Shown here piece after piece: positions 1-13,520 of a stretch of 64,000 nucleotides of DNA. The DNA comes from Patagioenas fasciata (Eukaryota; Chordata; Aves; Columbiformes; Columbidae): positions 45,717,001 to 45,781,000 of the forward strand of contig NC_092524.1 of the NCBI RefSeq assembly GCF_037038585.1. Direction: 5' to 3'. The translations under genes and the position numbers were made by a program. The notes below the pieces were generated by a model. That model searched no databases. It was not told where the DNA came from and worked only from the letters and a program-made list of their open reading frames with translations. How positions within the stretch are numbered: the stretch's first letter is position 1; every line of letters begins with the position of its first letter.

Positions 1-540
1 GACACAGACCTGGAAAGCTCTTCAAGTACACTGGAGGACAGGCTTAGCATTCCAAATTGTCTTGGCAAACTGGGAAAGTGGTTGAGAAAAGATAGATGCA
101 AGTCAGTAAGAAACAATGCAAAGAATATTAGTGATGCAGAAGAAAATGAAACACATAAATAGGAGTTGGAAAACAACTTGTTAGGCAGCAATTCTTCCAA
201 AAAAGCACTAGGGGTAAGAACAGATTACAGGCCCTGTCAAAAATAGTATACCGTTGCAAAAAAAGCAAACCTTCTACCATACGGCATAAATAAGACTACA
301 GCTGTCAAGACCTCTGGAAATTATATTTCTTTCTAGTCAGCATTGCTGAGACTTTAGTTGGTGTTTTGAACCCAGTTTTGGCACTGGCTTTCAATGTGGA
401 CCCATTGGAGGGTGTCTAAAGGAGGGCAATGAGAATGACCACAGACCTAAGACATGTCCTACAAGGGAAACCTGAAAGAAGTGGTGTTGTGTAGCTTGGA
501 GTGAAGACTGAGGGAGGATAAAAGAAAATCCCCAGCCATT
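1..540 (+). mobile_element. Old CR1 LINE fragment (sense)
   Basis: From about 320 to 540 the sequence resembles the 3' part of a CR1 reverse-transcriptase ORF, the stretch that usually encodes a 'valid-the-ten-pairs' region read as ...CCCAGTTTTGG..., GGAGGGCAATGAGAATGA and ...AGCTTGGAG...GACTGAGGG. Frames are broken by many stops and indels, so it is an old, dead copy. The part before 320 is weaker and may be the upstream part of the same element. Recognition is from remembered CR1 family patterns, not from an alignment. Confidence 0.45.
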
Positions 541-1476
541 AAAGCAGTAAAGGGAAAGTGAAAAAAACGTCCTCTGTGCCCATGGCACGCAGGTAAGTCC
601 ATGGCAAATTGTAGCAAGAAAGGTCTGTGTTTGATATTAGGAGCAAATTTAAGAAAAATGAGGGGGTGGGGAGAGAGAAAGACTTCAAGGGAGACACCTG
701 AAGAGATTACTTAGGTGCTTTTCCATCTGTCAAGAATGAGACAGGTATAGCCTGCCATGAGGCAGAGAGGAGGAAGAGATGGCTTCTCTGGTTCCTTCAG
801 TCCTAGTTTTCTAGGAGTCTGTCTTCTCATTTCTGACATCCATCACCTAACCTTCAGCAATATTAGAGGCAGAAGTACACAAAGAAGGATGAGGCATAAG
901 GAACTGCCACTGGTTCACTGAACACATCACTGCTTTCCTCAAACCCCAGCGTATGCTTACTGACCAGGAATGATGACAGGATGGAGACCTAAGAGATGAT
1001 CGAACCCTTCAGATGGACAAAGTGTTGCCCCCTACTATCTTCTGGGACTTGGCAAAAAGAAAAGGGCAGGGGCATGCCACCCAGGTCACTGCCATGCCAG
1101 CCCATGACTGCCTGAGTGTTGCTGCTAGAGTTAAAACAGGGGTGTATCTGCCTCCCCATCACCATCAGATAACTGACATGACTGCTGGTACTGCTCCTCC
1201 CTGCTAGGAAATCTGAATCAAGCCATGGCTTGAAGACTTACTGTAAACTGTCTATATGCCTTAACAGAAGTGTCTATTTCTGCAGCATTTCCTTGGGGAA
1301 ATCTTCGGAGGTTGGAAGTCTATCAGGCTGGAATAAGTATCCACCTCAACTAATGAAGTTTCAAGTAAAGGGTGAAATTTTTTTCCTCATCCCTTTCTCT
1401 CTGTTTCCAGCTATTTTCAGTCTGTATGTTTGTCTTCTGCCACCTTTTCTTTGACCCTTGCATTCCTGGCCATAGA
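541..1476. other. Intergenic, nothing recognised
   Basis: No exon, RNA gene or repeat could be recognised here. Short open frames exist on both strands, but none has splice sites in register or resembles a known protein. Confidence 0.5.
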
Positions 1477-2090
1477 ACAGAATCATAAAATTATTTAGGT
1501 TGGAAAAGACTTTTAATATCAGAGACTCCAACTGTAAACCTAGCACTGTCAAGTCCACCACTAAACCATGTCCGTAAGTGCCACATCTACACATCTTTTA
1601 AATACCTTCAGGGATGGTGACTCCACCACTTCCCTGGACAGCCTGTTCCAATATTTGACAACCCTTTCAGCAAGAAAATTTTTCCTAATAGCCAATCTAA
1701 ACCTCCTTTGGTGCAACCTGACACTCTTTCCTCTTGTCCTTCTGCTTGTTATTTAGGAGAAGAGACCAATACCCTCCATGCTACAACCTCTTTTCAGGTA
1801 GCTGGAGAGAGTGAGAAGGTCTCCCCTCAGCCTCCTTTTCTCCAAATTAAACCCCAGTTTCCCCAGCTGCTCCTCACAAGATTTGTACTCTGGACCCTTT
1901 GTCAGCTTAATTGCCCTTCTCTGAAGTTGTCAAGCACCTCAATGTCTTTCTTACAGTGAGGGGCCCAAAACTGAACACAGGATTTGAGATGCGGCCTCAC
2001 CAGTGCTGACTACAGAGGGACGATCACTTCCCTGGTCCTGCTGGCTACACTATTTCTGACACAAGCCAGGATCCTTGTATCACTCCCTTG
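1477..2090 (-). mobile_element. Old CR1 LINE, 3' half, antisense
   Basis: Read on the minus strand this is the 3' end of a CR1 element. The plus strand shows the typical antisense landmarks in order: AGAATCATAAAATTATTTAGG, TTGGAAAAGAC, a stretch around 'gatggtgactccaccac', 'ttttcctaatagccaatctaaacctcc', 'cagcctccttttctcc' and 'gggcccaaaactgaacacagg'. The 3' terminus is at the left (about 1477). Many substitutions and broken frames show it is old. The right boundary is approximate. Confidence 0.8.
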
Positions 2091-3928
2091 TATCATGCTT
2101 CATGTTCCACACACCGTTGTCTGTCTGAGAAACACAAAACCTTCCATGTTTTCTTTTGAGGTGAGAGATAGACCACAAGAGGATCATGTTCCCTTGGCCA
2201 GGTGGGCCTTGGACTTCTATTCATGATGTCTGGGATTAAAGGTGGACATGTTCAAGGCCCTCTTTTTCTTCAGACTGTTATGAAACAACTCACTGTTGTG
2301 TTCCAGTGGTTGTGCTGTTTCCCACATTGCATTATCTGCCAAGCCAGAATATTAGCTCTGATCTTCGAAGCCCTCTCAGAGTCAATTATGTCTGAGTATG
2401 CATTTTTGTCACGGCCCACCTGCTCCTTTGGGAGAGTGAAGTTGACTAAGTCCATGATGAAGTGAGGGAAACTGGAGATTAAATGGGAATAAATGGCAAG
2501 AAGGTTTGGCTACCAAATAAGGTTGCAGAAGAAATACTCTACTCCAAACAGGATACATTTAGGACACAGAGCACTGCTCCCTTTCTTAATAAGCTTTTCC
2601 ACTATAACAGAAAAGAGGGCTTAAGATTATAAAGTATGATTAAAACAAACAAACAGAAATGCAACAGTCCCATTTTAACAGATTATATTAGCAGTTACCA
2701 AAATAGTTTAATGGTCATAAGGAATATTGGTTTGAGACCCTAAGACATATAGCAGCCCCCCATATGCTTAGCGAAAGACATGGAGCATACAGAAGGTCAC
2801 AAGAAAACATGTCAAAGAGGTTGGGAAGGGGCGTGAGGAGGGTTGGAACAGGATGTGGTACACGGTGTAGAAGTTTCCTGCAATGCAGATGCCTTCACCA
2901 GAATCCACATGAGCCAAACATGGAGGATGCAAGGGGTCAGCACCATTGCACGGCTCCTGTGTCTGGCACTGGTGGCTACCACCAGTAATAGGGCAAGAGT
3001 GTTAGAGTGAAAACATCAAATGTATTAAATGTGCCCCATGACATAGCTCCCACAGTCCTTCCAGCTACTCTGCGGAGATGTCTACATCTTGGTGTCATCC
3101 ATCCTTCTCAGTGCTCACCTTTATCTTTGGCATAGATGATCTGTGACCTGCGTTTCACTTAGTGACTGTTACTGCTGTTCCTGGTGCTACCCCAGACCTT
3201 CAGTCTTCCTCCTCAGATTTCGTACCATTCTAGTAGCTGAGGAATTACTACTCCCTTCCCTTTAGTTATCACTTAAGCGAGTCAGGCACATCTATGCATG
3301 GCTCACAGACCAAAACCACAAGTTCCCAGTAATTTTCTTTCCTGTTCTATAGACTTTGTTCAGTTTGTCAGTATTTTCTTAAAAAACAAATGTGCAAAAC
3401 TGCACAGAAAATTCAACTCAACACTAGAGCAATATAGCATTAATGGGCTGCTCTACAATGTCACGCTTCTGAATGTGGAGCTCTCTCAATCCTTTTTAGA
3501 GCTTTGTCATATTGCAAATGTAGGTTGTGATCGCACCAAACTATTGTTTCCAGCTGTTCTCACTGTCCAGCTGTCTGTCTCTCAGGTATATTTTTGGCTC
3601 TGGGATTTTCCCTGTACCACAGTTTGCTGAGTTGACTCCCACCTATATTCTCTTTGCAGCGGCATTCTGGTTCTCACCCTTTGGCGGGCACAAATTCTTC
3701 CAACTCAACATCACCTGAAAATGGCATTAATATTCAACTTGGCCTGCTTTCTGCATCGTTTATGAAGATTTGAAGAAGGGCAGATTTAAACTCTCCTTGC
3801 TGGAGAACTTCTGTCCCAGCCTGACAGTTGCGCTCCGAACCTATTATTTACAGTCATCTGGCTGCATTCTCATTGGTAATTTCTATCTGAAAACTCACAA
3901 TAATTTTCCCAGTGGCACTTCGCATTTT

Positions 3929-3936
3929 GCTAATTA
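3929..3936 (-). promoter_or_regulatory. TAATTAGC homeodomain site
   Basis: GCTAATTA on the plus strand is the reverse complement of TAATTAGC, the reported preferred site of the VSX2/Chx10 homeodomain. The match is exact, but an 8-mer like this is expected by chance in AT-rich DNA, so function is only a possibility. Confidence 0.2.
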
Positions 3937-5783
3937 GGACCTCAAGAACAGACCTGAAAAGGGGATTTTTTAAATCAACAAAATAAACCACAGAGCTGAA
4001 CAAAGCCCAGTGTATTTCTGACACTGGGCAAGAAGGTCACTTGAACCAGTTTCATTTCATTTGGATTTTGTCCTTGGCAATTCAACCTGAATTTATTTTG
4101 GCAAACAAATCTTGTGAGTAGTTTTCCCACATGTTTAATGTATCTGTGGTATTCTCTTCCTCTAACAGTTCCATAATGCTAAGACAATTCAGTATGCACA
4201 GCAAAATTCCTCCTGTTATGATATTGAGATAGAAACAAAATTTTTGCCGTAGCAATTGAGTCTAGCATTCTTTCCCCCTTTGGAAGATAAATTTAGCTAT
4301 CATGCTTCTTTCTTCAGGACCTAGCTCTGTGGCATCCAAATGCAGCAGAAAAATAATACAACCACAGTCCAGAATAAGAACTTCTTTTTAATCTTCGCCC
4401 TTGTTCTAAGGTGGAGGAATATTCATTTGCACTGTTCCATTACTGCAAAAGCAGAATAATACCTCGTCTCCCTTAGAGTGGGGGCCATCTCTCCAAACTT
4501 TAGATGCCTACACCTGAGCTACTCATGGGATACTTTTGTAGTCAATATCAATCTTGTCGATAAAGTCAATGGGCATATAATTCCTCTGATCCAACATGGA
4601 CAACTGTTTCAAGATAAGATGAACTGTGCCCTCGGCTCTGCTGAGCCTATTGACCAGAGCCCTCCGGCTGGAATAGGAATGTGCTCACTGCGAACTCTCT
4701 ACACTGTAGGTGTTTACACAGGGTCTAATGAATCTCATTGCTCTTTGAAGGCCACCTACACAAGTTTGTCCTGATTCACAAATTCAGGGTTGGGGACAAG
4801 TAGTGAGGGATTAGACCATGTCTATCGAAGAGCATAGAAGTGTTTTTTGAGGAGTTTAGAGATAGTCCCAGAGGTTAAGATCAGGCCTGCATAAGGTCTT
4901 AGACTTGACAGCTGGCTGGTGTTCATCCACCCAGCAGTGCTGGTGATGGGTGGCTAGCTGTTGAGAGATTCTGTGAGATAGCAGCCCCTGGTCACAGCAA
5001 AAGGACACCAAGCCACTTGTGAAGCCTCATGTGCCTGTGGCTGAGCCAAGGCTGCTCTGTTCCCTAGCCCTGGCTCTGGGCACCCAGGTCCCGTGAGATG
5101 GCTGGGTCTCAGTCCCCAGGAGAGACCATGATCACCCAAGGCCTTTCTCCAGGCTGCTTGGCTCCACCTGGGATAACTGAGATGCGGTAGCTCCTGTGCT
5201 GCTGCCCCAGCCCCACGGATGGGTCAGTGCAACGCTGGGGCATTGTGCTGTAAATTGGGGTGGTGAAAAGATCTGGATTAGAAACAAACTCTTCCTGGGA
5301 GGCAGAGGGCATCTTCAGATGCTGATTTGGCCTTGGGAGAAATGATGTTCAATACAGGTAGGTCCCTCGGGTCAAGTGACACAGCTCAGGCTTGATGGCC
5401 TCTTGTACATGTGTTAATATCCAGCACACAATACCCAAATATCTCCAGCAACCCCCATCACACCTGAGTCCTCCCAGGGAGTAAGGGCAGCTTTTGGAGA
5501 CTCGTCATTAGGTCACTGGCCTCAGGAGCCGAAATCTCCCCTCCCCCACCTCTGTACACAACTGTTCCTCATTTACATAAATTATCTCTATTCAATTATC
5601 TGTCCAGATGTCCGAATTGTGCCACCAATGATCTGTGAATGAATTAAAAATGGAATATAATTTAATAATAACTGATTAGAAGGAGATTAGTTGTTATATA
5701 AAAAGGAAAAACCAAGAGATAGCTAGTTGCCCTTAATCCGAGCCAATCCACAGTAATTATAGAAATAGAGTCTCGCTTGTTTG

Positions 5784-5939
5784 CCTTCCCCATTTCTCTT
5801 CTGCTCCGCCCCCCCATTTTCTCTCTTCTTTTCCCTTTTCTCTCCGTCCTTTCTTTCCTCTCTCTCCCGGCTCTCTCTTCTTTCCTTTTAGTTTCTTGGT
5901 CTCCATCCCTCCTGTGCCTTCTCTCCACTTTCTCCTCCT
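5784..5939 (+). repeat. Polypyrimidine tract
   Basis: About 155 nt of almost pure C/T on the plus strand, with a C7 run at about 5811 and interspersed TTTC, CTCT and CCTTT units. It is low-complexity sequence of the kind that can form triplex (H-DNA) structures. It also creates spurious K/R/E-rich open frames on the minus strand, which I do not call as genes. Confidence 0.8.
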
Positions 5940-8900
5940 GGTTATACATACCTGCATCAACAGTCACAGCCCCTCCGGCTCCTGAGACACCCATGTGGCT
6001 GGGCACGTCCTGGCAGGTCTGGCCAGCAAGAGATTTCGGCTGCATATACGTCCTGTCTTTCAAGCCATGTTAATGAAGGTATCTTTATACTCTCACTTTT
6101 CAGTTAAATATTTCTGGAATCACTGCATTTTCCCTGGGTTCCTAGGACAGACTCTTTTCAGGTTTCCCTTTCTGTGTCTTTCAGAGTCTTGCAGAGCAAT
6201 TTCTACATTGTGCTGGATGTAATAAAATCGTAAGTAGCACAGAAGCTCTGGCTCCTCCTCTTGCACCAGGAAGCACCAGCAGCAAGTCCCTGAGCCCCCA
6301 CAGTGTCTCTCTCTGGTGAGCTGTGCCCAGACTTTTCCAGGAAACTTGTCAGGGATTTTTCAGTTACGTTTTCTCTTCTCCCAGGCACATACAGTCACAA
6401 TACCCCAGAGCCAGGCTGAGAGTGCAGCACTTGTCTAGGTATTTGAGACAGAAAAAATTGGAGAGAAAAAATTCAGCACCCTGCTACCTGAATGCTCCAT
6501 GAGCGTCCACCACCTTGTCTAACAGAGCCCCCTCTCTCCCTCCTAACTGTCACCTGTCTATGTCAACTGGGACTGCTGGTGCAAACCTCCATCATTTGCT
6601 GTGATTTGCATAGCTAAAAACTATTATTAGTTTATTTTTACTTGTCTCGTAAATTAGAAAAAGGGAAAAAAGTAATTTGCTGATGTTCAGTGCTGAGCTG
6701 GAATGGGCTATTTATTTCAGGTAATTTCAAACATGAATTGGAAACTCTCAGTTAATTTAAGTCAGATTTACTCCCTAGTTCCCCTAGTTCAACAGGGAAC
6801 TTATCAGATCTGGGCAGTGATGATTAGTGATAGGGCTTAGAGAAATGCTTTTTTACAAGAAAAATGAAGCTGAAAACCCAAATATATTCACTGGCTTAGA
6901 TGCATCTGCCTGTGCTAAAGTACCAGGTATTTAAAACCTTCAATGTCTTGGCTTACTATATGAATGCTGTCTTCTTTGACACCTTGTTTCTGAGTTAAAA
7001 GCTCTGCTCCCCCTTAAGAGCACTGCTCAAAGCAGCAGGTCCACCTTTCCTTCTTCAAAGCACTAAGCCATCTGCAGTCCGTATCCCTTTCCCCAAAAGC
7101 AGTCCATGAACAGCTACTCCACCTCTCAGGGACAACTGCGTGTTTGGAAGTCAATGGAACCAGCTCCTGTGTTCCTTCAGCGTCAATTTAAATCCACATC
7201 TCCAAGCTGCGCCTGCACTAGGATCTGTCCTCTATCACTGACACTGGTGAGATCAGATCAGGCTCAGCACTTGCACAGGAGTTCAGGCTGAGATCCTGGC
7301 TTTGCTGCAGAGAGGTCTGAGTTAACAGGAAGGGGAGAAGGACCAAGCATAGCTCAGGATCCAAAAGCTTCAGGTGCAGCAGTGTTGTACATAGAAATAT
7401 TTGCATATAATATTATTCACAAACATCTATTTGAAGTATCTAATCTAGATTTTTATGCTGTGTTCATTACCATGACATCTGAGCATCCTATGAATGTAAC
7501 CCAATACAAATCATTTGACATAAATAACACTTTGTATGTTGGCGTTTTTGTTATCTTCTACACCTCTTAGTCAAAGGAAACTTTAAGGAGGATCTTCTTT
7601 AAGCAGTATGGTGATCAATTCTCTGCCCTTTTAATTATCACAGACTTCTTCCTCTTAGGGAAAGATGGTACTGACAGATTTACTGGAGCTGCTGCATTTT
7701 GAGGTATCCAGCCTGGTTTGGTCCAGCTGGAAAGCATCACTCCCCGCTGAATCTACTGAGGAGGAGCAGAGATCAGAGACACCGAAGGTCTAAAGCCTAG
7801 AGAGAAAACTTAACATATGATTTAATGGGCTGCAGACCATTTTGCTGAGGTCACTGATGACATTGTGATGACAGTTGGTGGTGATTTTACCCTTTAATAC
7901 ACTCTTATTTCTTTAAAATAGAAAGCTATTTCTAGACACAAAGGAATTTAATGTTAGAATTCAGTTAATGCTACAGCTGCACTGACAACCAGCAAATGTT
8001 TCACAAAATAAGTTCTGAGAATGTTAGCATAAAAAAATAAACACCGAGCGTTTAAAAACTAATAGAAATTAATTACTACAAAATCTGTGAAGTTTTGATT
8101 ACCCTGTCATTCATCTCCTTTCATTAGCACAAATGTAAATGTGAAGATTTCTTTTGTCATTCCAGTAACTTGCAGTCTGGATCAATTATCTTGTTTTTCC
8201 TGTGGAAAGTCCACTCTGCACTTCAAAAAAATATTTATGGAGGTTTGTTCTGGTGAGCTAGTCCGTGGAAGTGCTGGAAGCACAGGGTTTCCCTGTTTAG
8301 TCAGTAACTCGAGGATGGACTGTCAGTTCCAAAGGAAGCTGATCAAGATCTTGTTAAGGTAATGTGTCTCCTTTACAGGTCACTGCAAGCAAAAGAATTC
8401 ATTAATTGTAACATCTGTGTTGCCAAAATTTGCCATGTTGCCTTGCATCTGACTGTATTTGTGGTTTTCACAAAGACCTCTAAGAATCAAGAGATTACAA
8501 GAAAATTTCAGCGATTGTTAAAAGTGTCTCCGCCTCGACTGCTGCAAAAGGTTTGACAGCACTAACTGGAGCGATTCTAATGCTCAAAAAAAGAAGCTTA
8601 ATACATTATTTAAAGACTTCCATGATTTTCAACCTAATATATTTATATTTTATGGACTTAATTCAAATACTTCAGACTCTTGGGCTTTTACATTGAGCAT
8701 TTTTGTATTTCGATAATTAAAATGTTAGGGCTCTGTGGCTAGAAGACGTGTTCAGCAGACTTTGAAGGATATTATTTACATATGATTTGGCTTTAATAGT
8801 CTCACCTTTTTGAGTGATATTTTACTCACAAGTAGTTCAAATGGCTTCTAGGAACATTATTCAATATGATAACACGAGGAGAGGTAGCAAATCTGCCCTT

Positions 8901-11739
8901 CAGGTTAATGCAAGAAAAGCCACAGTTACTGAAAGTATATTAATGCTTTATGTTTTTTAAAAAATACATTGGCTCTGTTTTATAAATCCACCTCTGAAGC
9001 ACATATGAAAGTGTTATGCACCTTGGTATTTCTGTTGCAGAGATTCAGAGGGATTACTGAAACGTTTCTCTACCGTTAATTTTCCCAGGTTTAGATTTAT
9101 GTTAGAGGACGTGCAAACTGGAAGCATAACCAAACCTTTAACACATGTTACCTTTCCATTCTCCTTTCTTTTTTTTCTCCCCCACATTGTTTCCATCAGG
9201 ATTTTGGAATGTGCTTTGCGAAAGGTTGTTAACTTCTGAAGGAACCTCCAGTTTGAAGCTGATTTTGTTGATGGTTGTTATGGAGGTTTTCAAGGAAAAC
9301 AACAAATTTAAGAACATATTGTAATGCCAAGTGATGCTCAGCTTTGTTTTTCAGTGTAGGATTTGTTAGGAGTCTGAGGACAAAGGGCAATGCCATAGCA
9401 TGAGCAGAGGCACTAGGAGCACTGCAGTCCAGCCCTACCCTAACTTCATCAGAAAACAATGGCTTTTAGCAAACACCAGAGCCAGATGACTTCTCTGGGC
9501 CACCCCATATGCAGGATCTTCTCTGGACGACCACTCTGCACACAATCCAGGAGAGGCAGCGGTGTCATCCTGTGCCACTGGCTTTGCCCAGTCTCAGCCC
9601 TGAGGAACAAGCACTGCTTTCCTTCCAGGGCCTCCAAACACCCTAGTTCAGTTCTAAGTACTTCCTTGTCTCTTTAACCTATTCCATCTGACAAACCTGC
9701 CTATGTCCTGGCTCATTTCCCTCAGCTCCACCTCTGCCTCGCAAACCAAACCTCTGGCAGGTGGCTGTGATTCAGCTTTGCCTGTGCTCTACCACACCAG
9801 AGCAGCAGCACTGACAGAGTCTTCCCCCATCCCAGACTGTCAAAATGCTCTTTTAAGTCTCCTAGGTTGGGTCATAAAAAGCCTGGAGAGTGAGACTTTT
9901 GTGTATTCAGAAATCTGTGCTGACCTGCAGACGGGCTGTCGTTCAGTGCTGTTGCAGTAGTGCTGCTCACCTCCACACAACGGTAAAGGCAGGGATGTGT
10001 GGCTAAATAGAGGCTATTTTCCAACAGAATGGAACGCACATTGGAAGATATTAAGCAAGGACGTAAGATGAGACAGAGGCCCGGGAATGTTCATAAACCA
10101 TGGACCTGTCCCAAGCAACCTGATGTTGATATAGGCATGAGATCTCCCAGGTGCTAACTCAGAGTCCACAGAAACAAGTGGGCACCCTGGGTGCCATCTT
10201 TGCCATCTCAGCCTTTTTGGTCACCAAGGGGGAAGCTGATGGAACTCCAGTGATTCACACTGAAATGGGGTAAGTGATGCCTACTGCCAGATGCCTGCGC
10301 AGCTGGAGCACAACGTTTCTCCCTGCCGCAGAAGCAAGGGTACCATGGAGTCACAGCGAGCTTCTGCACAGCTCTGGTTTGGGATTATCACCCGTTTACA
10401 GCCTCCTGGGATTGCCGGGATCAGGGATCTTTTGATTCCATCCCTCCACCCTAATTCTTCATGACTACACTCTCACCATGGCTTCAGGTAGACATTTTGT
10501 GGCTTTGTCTGCCCTGCAGGTTATTAATTCATTAGGGGAGGCCAGGAGCCACTAATGACTGTTGGTGCTAAAGACGTGACACCTCTGCTGTAGATGTTTG
10601 GGGCGATTTCTTTGGAATAGTTCTTCTCTGGTGCCATGGACTGAAGACCCATTAGCAGCTGGAGGATGCTGGGGGGTTCCTGCAACACGTCATGTTCCCA
10701 TCCCCTTTCATCTGTGAGGACACCAGACTGCACCTCCTGGGACCCTTGTGCAACACAAAGTGCAGCAACGGAGGTGATCAGGATCCTCGCACCCAGAGTG
10801 CACTTCCGAGGCAAAAGCGATGTTCAATGTTGGCAGACACATTATTTGCCTAGTCTGACCTGTGTCAAGGCTGAAAGTGTTGTCTGTGCTGGAGCATGTA
10901 TTTAAAAAGATCTATTAATAAGTGGAAAGATCATTCCTCAGGTAAACATTTTTAATGCTTGAATATTAGAGGTGGTTCTAAATCAGGTTTTCTCATGCTG
11001 TGGGAAATTCTAAGATTTTAGAAAATCTTCTTTCCATGGAGAATTAATGTCGTCATTGTAAAATGTTGGTTTGTAACTCCATTTGTTTAGTTTTTTCGTT
11101 TGGTTTTTTTTTTTTTATTTTCCTAATAATCTTACAGGTCACCAACAATAGCTGACAGCAAGCACAGCCTGCACTATGCACACACCTGTTGCTGGCAACA
11201 CACCATGACTGACAACAGAGATAGTGATTCCTATTTTATGTTTTAAAATCATGAAGGTCATCAGAAACTTCATGGCACATGAAATATTTCACACTTTTGG
11301 CAGTACAAAGATTCTCTGCTGTGTTATAATGAAAGAATTTTCCATCAATTTAGTATTCATTCAGTACTATGTAGCGAACATATTTAAGAGTTTGAAAATT
11401 GAAACGAAAATAGATTTCAACTTTTTTTCGTGGTATAATGTGATAATAGGACAATAACATAAAATGAAAATGCAAAAATCAACATGAAAAAAATACATTT
11501 CAGAAGATTTTTCTAAAACATTTCAAAATATATTGATGTTGGAATTTCTGTAAACAACTATCTATTTTTCTGTCAAAACCCCAAACATTTCCGTCAAAAC
11601 AGCTTTTTTTCCATCAAGAATCTCTTTCAAAAATGTCTTTCCTACTCTACTAGTTATTCTCACTGTGAAAAATCTAGGCCTTATATAAATACTTATATTT
11701 AATTAAATTAATTAATCTAATTATGAATTAGCTTGACCT

Positions 11740-12350
11740 TCCGGTGCTGAATCCTGTTATGCCTTTGTCTAACAAATTAAAGAACCTTGCACCCTCGAAA
11801 AGTGTCTCTCCTAACTGCTTACAGAGGGTGACCAAACCACCTCCTAATTTTCTCTCTAACAAGCTGAATAGATTGATCTTAATTCTCACTGTTGGGCAGG
11901 TTTCCCAGCTCATAGGTTGCTCTTGAAGCTCTTGTCTGAACAGTTTCCAGTTCTTCGGTGTTATTTTTGAAAGTGCAGACACCAAAAGTGGACACAGTAT
12001 GAATCTGCTATGGTCTTGGGATGCCAAGATCATCCTCAGCCTCCTAGGTAATATTTTTCTTGCAGATATATCCAAAAATTGCTTAGCTCCGATAGAGCAG
12101 ATTACACCAAAAATCCACGTTTATTTTTTATTATCTGTCACATCCTCTGCATCCTCCTCAGTGCCACTGCTTCCCATGACAGCATCCCCCATCCTGTGAC
12201 CTTCATTTTCTGTTCTGAGATATATGATCTTGCATTTGGCTATATTAAAATCACATATTGTTCAAATGAGCAGAGCCTGCCAAGTGATCCAGATTGCTCG
12301 GTGTAACTGACCTGCTCCCATCATTATTTATTACTCAAGTAGAAATCATT
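11740..12350 (-). mobile_element. Ancient CR1-like LINE fragment, antisense
   Basis: The plus strand carries antisense landmarks of very old amniote CR1 elements: 'ctgttgggcaggtttcccagctcatagg', 'aaagtggacacagtatgaat', 'catttggctatattaaaatcacatattg' and 'aagtgatccagattgctcgg'. The last two recur in reptile and bird fossils of this class. It is highly diverged and has no coding capacity. Boundaries are approximate. Confidence 0.6.
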
Positions 12351-12439
12351 ACCAGCATTGATTTTGTATTTTCTTCAGAGCCGCTACAAAGATATTACAC
12401 TGTGTGGACTGAGAGCCCATCTCTGGGAAACCCACCTTT

Positions 12440-13520
12440 AAAGCTTCGCCGCCGGCGAAGGATTCCCTGCCGAATTTTTCAGAACCACTAATTAGCTTTT
12501 AATTAATTTAACGTGCGTAATTCTGATTTCACCTCAAGCTAATTTTTTTACCAGGAAGGTCACGAGATGCCAAGCAAAGTGCTAACCCGACATTTAGACG
12601 CGCCGTGACAGAAGCTGCTTCCACGCCGCTTTATTTCTTTCTCTCCGGGAAAACAAGTTCTCAAAATAATGTTCTCCTTTTGGGGACCCGTGTCCCGAGA
12701 TTATTGGGATTGTGGATGTGGGCACCTTCACCCCGCCGTGCGAAGCGGCACCGCAGCAGCCGGGAGCTGGTCCGGCTCCGCCGGGACTCCCCGGGGGTGC
12801 CCCCCCCGCGGGAAGGGGATGGCCCGGGGGCTGCCCGGCTCTGCGGGGGGCTCCTGCCGGCGCCAACCCGCTACGGGGAACCGGGGGTCCTCATGCCTGG
12901 GACACCTCCGAGGCCAGAGCTGCCGCGTGTAATTAGCGGCATTAGCGGAAGGAAAGTTGCCTGCTCTGATCTCCCATCCCGAGGCACAAGGTCCCCGGGC
13001 GTCCGCGTCCCTTTCCTTTCCTCACTGCTCTATTGCACGCCGGGGCGGCCTCCCCCTTCTGCCCTCTCCGCCAGCCGGGAGAGGCTCCCGCTTGTATTTA
13101 CCAGCAAATGATTAATTGTTGCTCGGCGCTGGCTGCTAATGCTGCTAATCCGGGCGGCTGCGTGTTCGGCCGCTCGCCCGGTGCCAGGCCCGGCGGGCGG
13201 AGGGGGCGCAGGGCCGGGCGGGGGCCGGGCTGCGCCCCCGGCTGTAATTACTCCCCAGACAAATCTCTGCAAACAGAGGAGCGGGGAAATCTCTGCCCAT
13301 ATTGCAAGGGGCTGCGGCCCCCACCCGCGGAATAATTTTGAGACTCAAATCCCAGCAAAGACCTGCTACAAATTGCTGCAAATTAAGCTGATTTTGCCCC
13401 GAATGAGGGATTTTCTGCTGCAGATCAGCCCTTCCCGGAGCTGATGAGGTGGGGATTAGAGAAGGGACTGAAATCAAAGGGACAGGATGGTGCGGGAGGG
13501 GGGGAGCCCGCGAGGGGACC
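12440..13520. promoter_or_regulatory. GC-rich island with homeodomain sites, candidate enhancer
   Basis: A block of high GC and many CpGs lies at about 12,590-13,300, some 9 kb before the VSX2 start, bordered by AT-rich DNA. It contains two exact TAATTAGC motifs (12488-12496 within CTAATTAGC, and 12930-12937), a TAATCC OTX/CRX-type site near 13143, and a perfect 17-nt palindrome (12444-12460). No exon with a known protein match was found in the island, although several open frames cross it, as expected for GC-rich DNA. It could be a VSX2 enhancer, or the promoter of an unannotated non-coding RNA. Confidence 0.4.

Larger units (their letters stand above)
2091..11739. other. Intergenic desert upstream of VSX2
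   Basis: There are 9.6 kb with no recognisable exon on either strand. I looked in particular for the last exons of LIN52, which precedes VSX2 in human, and did not find them. Content is mostly AT-rich unique-looking sequence with a polypyrimidine tract (5784-5939) and one TAATTAGC-type homeodomain site on the minus strand (3929-3936). Regulatory sequence for VSX2 may be present but cannot be delimited by eye. Confidence 0.5.

Noticed and set aside
5662-6063. Lys/Arg/Glu-rich 133-codon minus-strand frame
   Set aside because: It is a translation of the polypyrimidine tract complement; low complexity, not a gene.
12605-13111. 168-codon frame in the upstream GC island
   Set aside because: No recognisable domain, overlapping frames of similar length on both strands, and no clear splice or homology support.
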